Shown here piece by piece: positions 26,244 to 34,902 of a DNA stretch of 64,000 bases (positions are counted from its first letter, which is position 1; each line of letters begins with the position of its first letter). The notes under the pieces were generated by a model that worked only from the letters and a program-made list of their open reading frames with translations, searched no databases and was not told where the DNA came from. This DNA is from Flavobacterium pectinovorum (GTDB taxonomy: Bacteria; Bacteroidota; Bacteroidia; Flavobacteriales; Flavobacteriaceae), in NCBI RefSeq assembly GCF_006438875.1, contig NZ_RCZH01000009.1, positions 15,636 to 79,635 of the forward strand, read 5' to 3'. Position numbers and translations under genes: made by a program.

Positions 26244-26909
26244 ATGGCACAATCTGCACTATTGAATGCTTCCATCTTAAAGAAAGTGGCTATGGCTCTT
26301 TCGGGAATATTCTTAATCACGTTTTTAGCGCTGCATGTTTCCTTAAATTTTATTTCTATTATTAGTGAAAACGTTTTTAACGAAGCTTCTCACTTTATGG
26401 GATACAATCCGCTGATTCAATATGTAATGCAACCAGTTTTGGCAATCGGAGTAATTTTCCATTTCGTTATGGGATTTGTATTGACTGCTCAAAATACTGC
26501 TGCGAGACCAATTGCTTATGCAAAATACAACGGAGCTGCAAATGCTTCATGGAGTTCTAGAAATATGATTATTTCCGGATTGGTTATTTTGGCTTTCTTA
26601 GGATTGCATTTCTATGATTTTTGGTTTCCTGAAGTTACCTATAAATATATTGCAGGTACAGCTCCGGATGCTACAAGATATTATGGAGAATTAGTTCATA
26701 AATTTCATGATCCAATTCGTACGGCAATTTATTGTGTATCATTTGTGTTGTTAGGATTTCACCTTTGGCACGGATTCGGTTCATCTCTTCAATCTATGGG
26801 GATGCACAATAAATATTCAAGATTCTTAAGCAAAGTTGGTTATGGTTTTGCGGTTATTGTACCGGCACTTTTCATCATCATTGCATTATTTCATCATTTC
26901 AATAATTAA
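26244..26909 (+). CDS. sdhC: Succinate dehydrogenase/fumarate reductase cytochrome b subunit
   Basis: A 221-residue integral membrane subunit with five membrane helices anchoring SdhAB and carrying quinone and heme sites. Histidines at helix ends (LALHVSLNF, IFHFVMGF, GLHFYDF, VHKFHDP, GFHLWHGF) fit the di-heme single-subunit b-type anchor of Bacteroidota and epsilon-proteobacteria, so no separate sdhD is needed. The start follows the promoter at 26180-26210, and sdhA begins 11 bp downstream. Confidence 0.93.
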   Translation: MAQSALLNASILKKVAMALSGIFLITFLALHVSLNFISIISENVFNEASHFMGYNPLIQYVMQPVLAIGVIFHFVMGFVLTAQNTAARPIAYAKYNGAANASWSSRNMIISGLVILAFLGLHFYDFWFPEVTYKYIAGTAPDATRYYGELVHKFHDPIRTAIYCVSFVLLGFHLWHGFGSSLQSMGMHNKYSRFLSKVGYGFAVIVPALFIIIALFHHFNN

Positions 26910-26920
26910 TATAAATTATA

Positions 26921-28921
26921 ATGGCATTAGATTCAAAAATTCCACACGGCCCAATATCGGACAAATGGACAGATTATAAAGATCATATTAATTTAGTAAA
27001 CCCTGCAAACAAACGTAATTTAGATATTATTATCGTTGGTACAGGTTTGGCTGGAGGTTCAGCTGCGGCTACTTTGGCTGAGCAGGGATATAACGTAAAA
27101 GCATTTTGTTTTCAGGATTCACCTCGTCGTGCGCACTCAATTGCTGCACAAGGTGGTATCAATGCAGCAAAAAATTATAAAGGTGACGGTGACTCTGTTT
27201 ACAGATTATTTTATGATACTGTAAAAGGGGGTGATTACCGTGCACGTGAGGCAAACGTTCACCGTTTGGCTGAAGTTTCTGCTAATATTATTGACCAGTG
27301 TGTGGCTCAAGGAGTTCCATTGGCTCGTGAATATGGTGGATTATTGGATAACCGTTCTTTTGGAGGAACTTTGGTTTCTCGTACTTTTTACGCACAAGGA
27401 CAAACCGGACAACAATTATTGTTAGGAGCTTATTCTGCAATGAACCGTCAGATTGGTCGTGGAAAAGTAAAAATGTATAACCGTCACGAAATGCTTGACA
27501 TTGTAATCGTGAACGGAAAAGCGAGAGGTATCATCGCTCGTAATCTTATTACAGGAGAAATAGAAAGACATTCTGCTCACGCGGTAGTAGTTGGTTCTGG
27601 AGGATACGGAAACGTGTTTTTCTTATCAACAAATGCTATGGGAAGTAACGCAACAGCAGCTTGGAAAATACATAAAAAAGGAGCGTTTTTCGCAAATCCT
27701 TGTTACACACAAATTCACCCAACATGTATTCCGGTTTCTGGAGATCACCAGTCAAAACTGACTTTGATGTCTGAATCGTTACGTAATGATGGACGTATTT
27801 GGGTTCCTGCAAAACAAGAAGATGCTCAGGCAATTCGTGAAGGAAAGAAAAAAGCAACTGATTTATCTGAAGTTGAAAGAGATTATTTCTTAGAAAGAAG
27901 ATATCCTGCTTTTGGTAACTTAGTACCTCGTGATGTGGCATCTCGTGCTGCAAAAGAAAGATGTGATGCTGGTTTTGGAGTTAACAAAACTGGAGAAGCG
28001 GTTTATTTGGATTTTGCTGCAGCAATTAACCGTTACGGAACTGAAGAAGCGTTTGTAAAAGGTTTAGATGCTAATGATAAAGCATTAGTAACTAAACTAG
28101 GAGCTGAAATCGTGAAAAGTAAATACGGAAACTTATTCCAGATGTATTACAAAATCGTCGATGAAGATCCTTATACAACACCAATGATGATTTACCCTGC
28201 GGTTCACTACACAATGGGTGGAACTTGGGTTGATTATAACTTAATGACTACAATTCCGGGATGTTTCTCAATTGGAGAATCTAACTTCTCTGATCACGGA
28301 GCAAATAGACTTGGAGCTTCTGCTTTGATGCAAGGTTTAGCTGATGGATATTTCGTATTACCTTATACTATTGGAGATTATTTAGCTCCGGATATTAAAA
28401 TGGGAGAAATTTCTACAGATTTACCAGAATTCGTAGCAGCAGAAAAAGAAGTAAAAGATCAAATCGACAGATTTATCAATAATAAAGGAACTCATTCTGT
28501 AGATTATTTCCATAAGAAATTAGGAAAAATCATGTGGGATAAAGTAGGTATGGCTCGTAATGCTAAAGGTTTATCTGAAGCTATCGAAGAAATTGCTGCT
28601 TTACGTGAAGAGTTTTATAAAGATGTAAAAGTTCCTGGAAGCGCTAACGAATTTAATCAGGAATTAGAGAAAGCGACACGTGTTGCCGATTTCTTAGAGT
28701 TAGGCGAATTGTTCGCGAAAGATGCATTACACCGTAATGAGTCTTGTGGAGGTCACTTCCGTGAAGAATACCAAACTGAAGAAGGAGAAGCACTTCGTGA
28801 TGATGAAAACTTTGCATACGTTGCAGCTTGGGAGTACAAAGGAAAACCAAGTGATGCCGTATTACACAAAGAAGCTCTGGTTTACGAAAATATTAAATTA
28901 GTTCAAAGAAGCTACAAGTAA
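26921..28921 (+). CDS. sdhA: Succinate dehydrogenase flavoprotein subunit
   Basis: A 666-residue FAD subunit oxidising succinate to fumarate at the inner face of the membrane. Dinucleotide motif [18 protein letters not shown] (about 39-56), the covalent FAD region [17 protein letters not shown], substrate site HPTCIP and the R-containing [23 protein letters not shown] block near the C-terminal third. The long B-type form matches the diheme anchor upstream. Codon choice looks optimised (many CGT and GGA), in line with high expression. Confidence 0.96.
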   Translation: MALDSKIPHGPISDKWTDYKDHINLVNPANKRNLDIIIVGTGLAGGSAAATLAEQGYNVKAFCFQDSPRRAHSIAAQGGINAAKNYKGDGDSVYRLFYDTVKGGDYRAREANVHRLAEVSANIIDQCVAQGVPLAREYGGLLDNRSFGGTLVSRTFYAQGQTGQQLLLGAYSAMNRQIGRGKVKMYNRHEMLDIVIVNGKARGIIARNLITGEIERHSAHAVVVGSGGYGNVFFLSTNAMGSNATAAWKIHKKGAFFANPCYTQIHPTCIPVSGDHQSKLTLMSESLRNDGRIWVPAKQEDAQAIREGKKKATDLSEVERDYFLERRYPAFGNLVPRDVASRAAKERCDAGFGVNKTGEAVYLDFAAAINRYGTEEAFVKGLDANDKALVTKLGAEIVKSKYGNLFQMYYKIVDEDPYTTPMMIYPAVHYTMGGTWVDYNLMTTIPGCFSIGESNFSDHGANRLGASALMQGLADGYFVLPYTIGDYLAPDIKMGEISTDLPEFVAAEKEVKDQIDRFINNKGTHSVDYFHKKLGKIMWDKVGMARNAKGLSEAIEEIAALREEFYKDVKVPGSANEFNQELEKATRVADFLELGELFAKDALHRNESCGGHFREEYQTEEGEALRDDENFAYVAAWEYKGKPSDAVLHKEALVYENIKLVQRSYK

Positions 28922-29378
28922 AAGTTAAGAGTTAAAGGTTATGAGTTCATTAAAGTCGTTCGAAGATTTAGAATGCTGGAAAGCAGCAAGAGAATTGAGA
29001 ATTTTTGTGTCTCAAAATATAATTCCGAAATTTTCAATCGAAGAAAAATATGCCTTAACGAGTCAACTTAGACGTTCTTCAAGATCTGTTAGTGATAATA
29101 TTGCCGAAGGGTATGGAAGATATCATTATCAGGAAAATATTCAATTTTGTAGAATTGCCCGAGGTTCTTTAACAGAAGCATTAAATCAGGTAATAACAGC
29201 AATGGATGAAAATTATATTGAAGAAGATTTGTTGCAACAATTTAGAGAAAGGTTCGAAAGAACCAAAGCAATATTAAATGGATATATAAATTATTTAGCT
29301 AAGACAAAAATGATGTAGCAGAAGAAAATAAAATCGTAAGATTTTATTGTTTGACTTCTAACGTTTAACTCTTAACTT
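28922..29378. mobile_element. Possible insertion carrying a four-helix-bundle gene, bounded by 14-bp inverted repeats
   Basis: AAGTTAAGAGTTAA at 28922-28935 is a perfect inverted repeat of 29365-29378. The pair encloses only the gene at 28941-29318 and splits the otherwise tight sdhA-sdhB spacing. No transposase and no obvious target duplication are seen, so the mobility claim is inference. Confidence 0.45.
28941..29318 (+). CDS. Four-helix-bundle protein (23S rRNA intervening-sequence/bAvd-like family)
   Basis: A 125-residue all-helical protein with the family signature: FEDLECWKAARELR near the start, then YALTSQLRRSSRSVSDNIAEGYGR (about 37-60), QFCRIARGSLTEAL and a last helix. Members occur inside 23S rRNA intervening sequences and as scattered single genes, and are related to the accessory protein of diversity-generating retroelements; their cell function is uncertain. 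Its place between sdhA and sdhB is unusual and is bounded by inverted repeats. It probably rides on the sdh transcript. Confidence 0.9.
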   Translation: MSSLKSFEDLECWKAARELRIFVSQNIIPKFSIEEKYALTSQLRRSSRSVSDNIAEGYGRYHYQENIQFCRIARGSLTEALNQVITAMDENYIEEDLLQQFRERFERTKAILNGYINYLAKTKMM

Positions 29379-29396
29379 ATAACCCATAACGAAATT

Positions 29397-30143
29397 ATGA
29401 AACTTACATTAAAAATATGGCGTCAGAAAAACGCCCAAGATAAAGGGGGAATTGTTGATTACCCAATCGACGGAATCGAACCAGATATGTCTTTCCTTGA
29501 AATGCTTGATGTTCTTAACGAACAATTAATTAACAAAGGTGAAGAACCGGTAGCATTTGACCACGATTGTCGTGAAGGAATTTGCGGAATGTGTTCATTA
29601 TTCATCAACGGAGAAGCACACGGACCAGACAGAGGAGTTACAACTTGTCAATTACACATGCGTATGTTTAAAGATGGTGATACGATTTTTATCGAGCCAT
29701 TTAGAGCAAAAGCTTTCCCTGTAATTAAAGATTTAGTTGTTGACAGAAGTTCTTTTGACAGAATTCAGCACGCGGGAGGATTTATCTCGGTAAATACTTC
29801 AGGTAATACAATTGATGCAAATACAATTCCGATTAACAAACACGATGCAGATAAATCATTTGATGCTGCTGCTTGTATTGGTTGTGGAGCTTGTGTTGCA
29901 ACTTGTAAAAACTCATCAGCAATGTTGTTCGTTGCTGCAAAAGTTTCTCAATATGCTTTATTGCCTCAGGGTCAAATCGAAGCTGTTGATCGTGTTTTAA
30001 ACATGGTTCACCAAATGGATCACGAAGGTTTTGGTAACTGTACTAATACTGGAGCTTGTGAAGTAGAATGCCCTAAAGGAATTTCTCTTGAAAATATCGC
30101 ACGTATGAACCGTGAATATTTATCAGCAAGCTTAAAAGGATAA
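29397..30143 (+). CDS. sdhB: Succinate dehydrogenase iron-sulfur subunit
   Basis: A 248-residue subunit moving electrons from FAD to the quinone site. The [2Fe-2S] ligands are in CREGICGMC (about 58-66) with a later Cys in VTTCQLH. The ferredoxin-like half has [13 protein letters not shown] and [15 protein letters not shown] for the other two clusters. It lies 78 bp after the four-helix-bundle gene and 475 bp from the sdhA stop, so an internal promoter or read-through is needed. A terminator follows at 30167-30201. Confidence 0.96.
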   Translation: MKLTLKIWRQKNAQDKGGIVDYPIDGIEPDMSFLEMLDVLNEQLINKGEEPVAFDHDCREGICGMCSLFINGEAHGPDRGVTTCQLHMRMFKDGDTIFIEPFRAKAFPVIKDLVVDRSSFDRIQHAGGFISVNTSGNTIDANTIPINKHDADKSFDAAACIGCGACVATCKNSSAMLFVAAKVSQYALLPQGQIEAVDRVLNMVHQMDHEGFGNCTNTGACEVECPKGISLENIARMNREYLSASLKG

Positions 30144-30166
30144 TCTAAGACTTTTAGTTTTATATA

Positions 30167-30201
30167 AAAAAACGCATTCATTAAGTTGAATGCGTTTTTT
30201 T
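30167..30201. terminator. sdh operon terminator
   Basis: A stem of about 11 bp, AAACGCATTCA with TGAATGCGTTT, followed by Ts on the + strand and Ts (A-run on +) on the minus side, so it probably serves both convergent genes. Confidence 0.85.
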
Positions 30202-30207
30202 ATGCTT

Positions 30208-32511
30208 TTATTCGTAATACAATTGCGAAGCACTTATTTCTTGCTTTTCTTTTCCTTCTTGCTGTATAAAACACGTTAAAGTAGTCCCGCCAATCTGGTC
30301 AAAATAACTGATATTGATTTTATGAATACCTTTTTCGAGTTTCATAACTCCATAAGCTTCATTGAGCCAATGAATCCCGTCGTTATTGACCACTAATTCA
30401 TTATCGATAAAAAGCTTCGATCCGTCGTCTGAAAGCGTCGAAATTGTGTAATTTGCCGTTTCAGGGATATAGATGTATCCGTTGAATTTTAAGCCGATAT
30501 AACGCTCTGTTTTCGTTTTCCATTTTTCACTGCTTACAGCGCCTTCAAAAATACCCGAATTAACAGGTTTTGCTAATTCTAAATCCTGAACTTGTTGAAA
30601 TAATGTTCCGGTGAAATAATCAAATTTCAAACCTTTTTTAGTTGGTTTTATGGCTAAAGCCGATTTTAATTCCGGATTTCTAACCAATATTTTATTGATC
30701 GAACTTTTTCGTCCGCTTGGACTGATTTGAACGGTTTTGATAATTCGATATTCGCCTTTCGGAATATTTATCGTTACTGGTTTAGTGTAAAGTTCAGCGG
30801 TTTCATCTGGATTATAACCGTCAATGGTATAGAAAATTTGCCCATTTTTAATGGTTGGTTTTAAATCCAAAATATATTTTGATGCGATTAATGCTGTTTC
30901 ATTCGAGCCAAAAGGTGTTGGAACTTTATATAATCTTTTTTGTGCTTCCAGTTTTTCTAAATGGTGTGGCATTCTGTCCAGAACAAAATTATTGTAATTT
31001 TTATTTTTAGGTTCTGTCCAGGCAATTTCTGCTAAAGCAAATACCCGTGGATAAATTTGATAGTTTAATTTAGCCGGACTCGTTATGTATTCTGACCAAA
31101 GATTAGACTGGACGCCCATGATATATTTTTGCTCCTCAACCGTTAAACTGTCAACAGGAGTTGGGTTATAATTGTAGATTTTATCAACGGTAATTAGTCT
31201 GCCTACTGTTAAAGGTTCTTGTGGCGAATAACCCTGATTATAATCCAGATAAAGAACCTGCTCCGGATTCATGATTACAAAATGTTTCTGTTTTGCTGCG
31301 CTAATTCCGCCGGATTCACCTCGCCAGGACATTACAGCAGCATTTGGAGCCAATCCGCCTTCGAGCATTTCGTCCCAACCTAAGATTTGTCTTCCATTTG
31401 CATTCAGGAATTTTTCAATTCTTGTTGTGAGATAACTTTGTAATTCATGTTCGTTTTTTAAACCTAACTCTTTAATTTTTTTCTGGCAATTCGGACATTC
31501 TTTCCATCTTGCTTTTGGGCATTCGTCTCCGCCGACATGAATGTATTTGCTTGGAAACAAAGCCATAACTTCTGTCAAAACATCTTCTAAAAATGTATAG
31601 GTTTCTTCTTTTCCTGCACAGAAAATATCTTCAAAAACGCCCCACGATTCTATAACTTTATATTGACGATCCGGAAAACAGGATAAATTTGGGTAAGCCG
31701 TAACTGCTGCTGTTGCATGACCCGGCATTTCTATTTCGGGAATGATATTTACGTAATGTGCTTCGGCAAATTTTACGACGTCTTTGATTTCTTCCTGAGT
31801 ATAAAAACCTCCGTAAGGATTTCCGTCAAAAAAATAAGGAAATCTTTCGAACTTATTCCCCACTAAAGTCTGTGCTCTTTTTGAACCAACTTCAGTTAGT
31901 TTTGGATATTTTTTGATCTCAATTCTCCAGCCCTGATCGTCAGTTAAGTGCCAATGAAAGTTGTTTAACTTATAGCTGGACATTTGTGCAATAAAATCTT
32001 TTATAACAGCAACAGAGAAAAAATGACGGCAGACGTCTAAATGCAGACCTCGGTAAGAATATCGGGGTTCATCTTCGATAATTACACAAGGAAGTTTAAC
32101 TTCTTGTACTTTTGGTTTGTTAGGAAGCATTTGTAGTAAACTTTGAACGGCATAAAACAGCCCTTCTTCACTTCCGGTAACGGTAATTTTTTTGGATGTG
32201 ATACTAATTTTATACGCTTCTTTTTTTAGAGATGCCGATGGATTTTTAGTAATAAATAAAACTTCAATATTGCTTTTTTTATTAGATGTATTCGAGTTTA
32301 TCGCAGATTCAAAAATGTTTGCTGTCTTTTGTTCTTTAGCACTGAATTTATTCTTCTCAAAAACAACTTTAACCTGTCCGTTTAAACGAATACTGTCTCC
32401 AGTTGCTTTGTATGAATTCGGCGCGGGAATTATCGAATTATTATTGGAGGAAGTTTGTGCACTTCCAAAAGAATAATAGAATATCAAAAGGAGAAATATA
32501 CTTTTTTGCAT
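30208..32511 (-). CDS. Beta-N-acetylhexosaminidase (GH20) with PA14-like C-terminus
   Basis: A 767-residue secreted exo-glycosidase removing terminal GlcNAc or GalNAc. Sec signal MQKSIFLLLIFYYSFGSAQ; N-terminal GH20b domain about 25-145; catalytic barrel about 150-500 with RGLHLDVCRHFF, HWHLTDDQGWRIEI and the catalytic Asp329-Glu330 pair in HVGGDECPKARW; then a chitobiase-type C-terminal beta module and a PA14-like domain (about 640-765, with GYIYIPETANYTISTLSDDG), probably for carbohydrate binding. It is divergent from the DeoR-type regulator at 32700 and beside the susCD locus, suggesting it supplies that locus with monomers from chitin-like or glycan substrates. Confidence 0.93.
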   Translation of the reverse strand: MQKSIFLLLIFYYSFGSAQTSSNNNSIIPAPNSYKATGDSIRLNGQVKVVFEKNKFSAKEQKTANIFESAINSNTSNKKSNIEVLFITKNPSASLKKEAYKISITSKKITVTGSEEGLFYAVQSLLQMLPNKPKVQEVKLPCVIIEDEPRYSYRGLHLDVCRHFFSVAVIKDFIAQMSSYKLNNFHWHLTDDQGWRIEIKKYPKLTEVGSKRAQTLVGNKFERFPYFFDGNPYGGFYTQEEIKDVVKFAEAHYVNIIPEIEMPGHATAAVTAYPNLSCFPDRQYKVIESWGVFEDIFCAGKEETYTFLEDVLTEVMALFPSKYIHVGGDECPKARWKECPNCQKKIKELGLKNEHELQSYLTTRIEKFLNANGRQILGWDEMLEGGLAPNAAVMSWRGESGGISAAKQKHFVIMNPEQVLYLDYNQGYSPQEPLTVGRLITVDKIYNYNPTPVDSLTVEEQKYIMGVQSNLWSEYITSPAKLNYQIYPRVFALAEIAWTEPKNKNYNNFVLDRMPHHLEKLEAQKRLYKVPTPFGSNETALIASKYILDLKPTIKNGQIFYTIDGYNPDETAELYTKPVTINIPKGEYRIIKTVQISPSGRKSSINKILVRNPELKSALAIKPTKKGLKFDYFTGTLFQQVQDLELAKPVNSGIFEGAVSSEKWKTKTERYIGLKFNGYIYIPETANYTISTLSDDGSKLFIDNELVVNNDGIHWLNEAYGVMKLEKGIHKINISYFDQIGGTTLTCFIQQEGKEKQEISASQLYYE

Positions 32512-32533
32512 GGTTGCTTTCTTGGTTGTTAAA

Positions 32534-32575
32534 CAAATTTAGGATTTCTAATTGAGTTTGCGTTTTTTTTGCAAA
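32534..32575 (-). promoter_or_regulatory. Promoter and possible operator of the hexosaminidase gene
   Basis: Minus-strand -7 box TAAATTTG at 32534-32541. An inverted repeat TTTGC (32557-32561) with GCAAA (32571-32575) lies at the -33 region and could be a regulator site. Confidence 0.45.
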
Positions 32576-32647
32576 ACTTATTGGTGTTTAAATGTCTTTA
32601 AAATAGGTGAATTAACTTTTTTATTACATTGTATTATAATTTGTTTC

Positions 32648-32678
32648 GCAATAATATTGCATTTATTGTTTACATTTG
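32648..32678 (+). promoter_or_regulatory. Promoter and palindromic operator candidate of the DeoR-type gene
   Basis: The perfect -7 box TACATTTG at 32671-32678 is preceded by the 13-bp palindrome GCAATAATATTGC (32648-32660). The palindrome falls between the -33 and -7 positions, as expected for a repressor site. Confidence 0.5.
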
Positions 32679-32699
32679 CTTCAACAAAAATGAATTTGC

Positions 32700-33479
32700 A
32701 TGAATAATGATAATGAAGTGGTTAATTACACTAAGGAAGAACGTAAAAATCTTATTTTAAAAGAGATTAACTTGCATACTCGTGTGAGTTTTGAAACGCT
32801 TTCGGCTAAATTATTTGTTTCAGAAGATACAGTGAGACGTGATATTAATGAACTTGAATCTGAATCTTTATTGATTAAAGTAAAAGGTGGTGCGATGACA
32901 AAAGCATATCACCATTCTTCGACTAATAATCAAACTTATGCAGGTGAATCCAAACAAATTATTGCACAAAAAACTTTAAGTCTTCTTCATGATGGTATGG
33001 TTTTGTTAATTGGTGGCGGAACTACAATTCGCGAATTTATCCGATTGATTCCTGACGATATGAATTTGACCATTTTTACGGTTACTGTTTTATCAGCAGT
33101 CGAACTTCTGGACAAACCCAATGTTAAAATTATCATGATTGGCGGTAGCATTTCTTCGTACAGCCAAATGTGTGTGAGCGGCGATGTCTATAATCAGTTG
33201 GCGAATATTAAAGTCGATTTATTGATATTAGGAACCAATGCCTTAGATATCGAAGGTGGTTTCTCAGACTCTGATTGGGAAACGGTTCAGGTAAAAAAAG
33301 CAATGATTCAGGCTTCTGAAAAAACAGCGATTCTTACTATTTCTGAAAAACTGGATACGGTTCTAAAAATGAAAATTGCCAACTTATCTGAGGTTGATTA
33401 CGTAGTTACAGAAGTTGATCCTGATCACGAAAAATTACAGTCGTATAAAAAGGCAGTTCCCAGTTTAGTATTTATTTAA
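32700..33479 (+). CDS. DeoR/GlpR-family transcriptional regulator
   Basis: A 259-residue regulator: N-terminal DeoR HTH (about 10-65, KEERKNLILKEINLHTRVSFETLSAKLFVSEDTVRRDINELE), then the sugar-phosphate-sensing DeoRC domain with IGGGTTIREFIRLIP, IMIGGSISSY, LILGTNALDIEGGF and DYVVTEVDP. Family members usually repress sugar catabolic genes and are released by a phosphorylated intermediate; KDPG or a sugar phosphate would fit here. Divergent from the GH20 gene and converging on the catabolic operon, it is the likely local regulator. Confidence 0.92.
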   Translation: MNNDNEVVNYTKEERKNLILKEINLHTRVSFETLSAKLFVSEDTVRRDINELESESLLIKVKGGAMTKAYHHSSTNNQTYAGESKQIIAQKTLSLLHDGMVLLIGGGTTIREFIRLIPDDMNLTIFTVTVLSAVELLDKPNVKIIMIGGSISSYSQMCVSGDVYNQLANIKVDLLILGTNALDIEGGFSDSDWETVQVKKAMIQASEKTAILTISEKLDTVLKMKIANLSEVDYVVTEVDPDHEKLQSYKKAVPSLVFI

Positions 33480-33534
33480 TATGACTATCCGTGACGAATA
33501 CCAAGCCCAAATAATATAAAAAAGTTTGCCACGA

Positions 33535-33666
33535 ATTTCTCGAATTACCCCGAATTGTTTAATTGTACAGATTAGCAAATCTGCATAAATCTGTGCAATT
33601 TGGGACTAGTTTTTTTAAGTAGTTTCAAAATAAAAATTCGAGACAATTCGAGAAATTTGTGGCAAA
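33535..33666. repeat. MITE-like repeat, family 3 copy 2
   Basis: An element of about 130 bp with 21-bp terminal inverted repeats, TTGCCACGAATTTCTCGAATT at the left and its reverse complement with one mismatch at 33645-33665. It fills the gap between the converging regulator and dipeptidase genes. Confidence 0.7.
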
Positions 33667-33704
33667 AAAACAAGTTTGATACTCTTTGCAGACTTCCATA
33701 TTAG

Positions 33705-34775
33705 TTAATCCCAATTCTTCATTAACAAATTGATCCAGTTCTGGTGAAAGATTTTATCTAAATCTTCATTAGAATAGCCGTTGTTTTTAAAAATCAGAAC
33801 CAATTTCTGCAAATCGGCAATGGTATCTAAATCATACGGACCTTGTTCTGTTCCAAAAGCACCATCCAAATCAGAACCTACACCAATATGATTCGCATTT
33901 CCGGCTAATTGGCAAATGTGATCCATGTGTTTGAAAACACTTTCGAGATTGCAATTGGTACCTTTTGGAGTCGAAACGCCTCTTTCCCAATTCGGAACTA
34001 ACATCCATGCATCTAAAGCTCCGCCAATAACTGCTCCTCTAGAAACTAAAGCTTTGATCATTTCGTCACTATATTGACGGTTATGATCAACTAAACTTCT
34101 GCAGTTATTATGACTCGCCCAAACTGGTCCGTTGTAATGATCTAATGCCTGCCAAAAAGCATCATCGCACAAATGAGTTGCGTCCAGAATAATATTCAAA
34201 CGTTCCATTTCTTTTAATAAATCCAGACCGTTTTGTTGCATTTTTCCGGTTGCGTCTGTTCCGTTTGCGTAGCGTCCAGGACCATAATGCGCAGGTCCAA
34301 TGGCTCGTAATCCATAATTGTATGCTTTTTCTAAATAGGAAACATCAATAATAGAATCGGCACCTTCTAAACTCAGGATATAACCAATTGGTTTTTTATC
34401 GTTTGGAGTTCCGTCATTCCATAAATCAATTTGTTTTAATAATGATTTTTTATCGGTAATAGCGGTTATTTCTCCGGCTTCTTCCATCGCTTTGTACCAT
34501 GCAAGTTGTCCCTGAGTTTGCGCCCAGGCTTGTTCAGGAGAATTCCAACCCGGAATAATACTGTCCGGTTTTACAAATCTTGCAATTTGAGTCGCTACCA
34601 CAATACCAATATTGCCGCGTCGCAAATCAGGAAACGAAACCGTAGCGCGTTCGCGATCTGGTTTGTCGTTCATTCCTTTTTCGAGATGGCGTAAAGTTGG
34701 TACGTCATTTCTTAAATCTCTATTCCATTCCATCGCGTTCATGCTCAGGTCTAAATGGGCGTCTATTATAAACAT
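33705..34775 (-). CDS. Membrane dipeptidase (M19 family, dinuclear zinc)
   Basis: A 356-residue M19 enzyme. The ORF extends to 34796; I start at MFIIDAHLDL (34775) because the family motif begins there. Zinc ligands: His and Asp in DAHLDLS, Glu in LSLEGADS, His in DATHLCDD and His in WASHNNCRS; GVGSDLDGAFG is the later conserved Asp block. M19 enzymes hydrolyse dipeptides with D-configured C-terminal residues, and some act on other amide bonds. No signal peptide is seen. As the last gene of the leftward amino-sugar-acid operon it might deacylate or hydrolyse the imported amide substrate. That role is inference. Confidence 0.85.
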   Translation of the reverse strand: MFIIDAHLDLSMNAMEWNRDLRNDVPTLRHLEKGMNDKPDRERATVSFPDLRRGNIGIVVATQIARFVKPDSIIPGWNSPEQAWAQTQGQLAWYKAMEEAGEITAITDKKSLLKQIDLWNDGTPNDKKPIGYILSLEGADSIIDVSYLEKAYNYGLRAIGPAHYGPGRYANGTDATGKMQQNGLDLLKEMERLNIILDATHLCDDAFWQALDHYNGPVWASHNNCRSLVDHNRQYSDEMIKALVSRGAVIGGALDAWMLVPNWERGVSTPKGTNCNLESVFKHMDHICQLAGNANHIGVGSDLDGAFGTEQGPYDLDTIADLQKLVLIFKNNGYSNEDLDKIFHQNWINLLMKNWD

Positions 34776-34902
34776 AGTATTTTTTTTAAGCCACAAAGGT
34801 CCAAAGGCTCAGAGGTTCTCAACAAGTGTTATTATGAGGCCTATTCTCTTTCTTCTTCGCTCTATTTTCTATTCTTTTTTCTTTATTCTCCTTTTTCTTC
34901 TG

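Noticed and set aside
28941..29318. Missing sdhD subunit between sdhA and sdhB
   Set aside because: The protein is soluble and helical with the four-helix-bundle signature; Bacteroidota sdh has a single anchor subunit, already present as sdhC.
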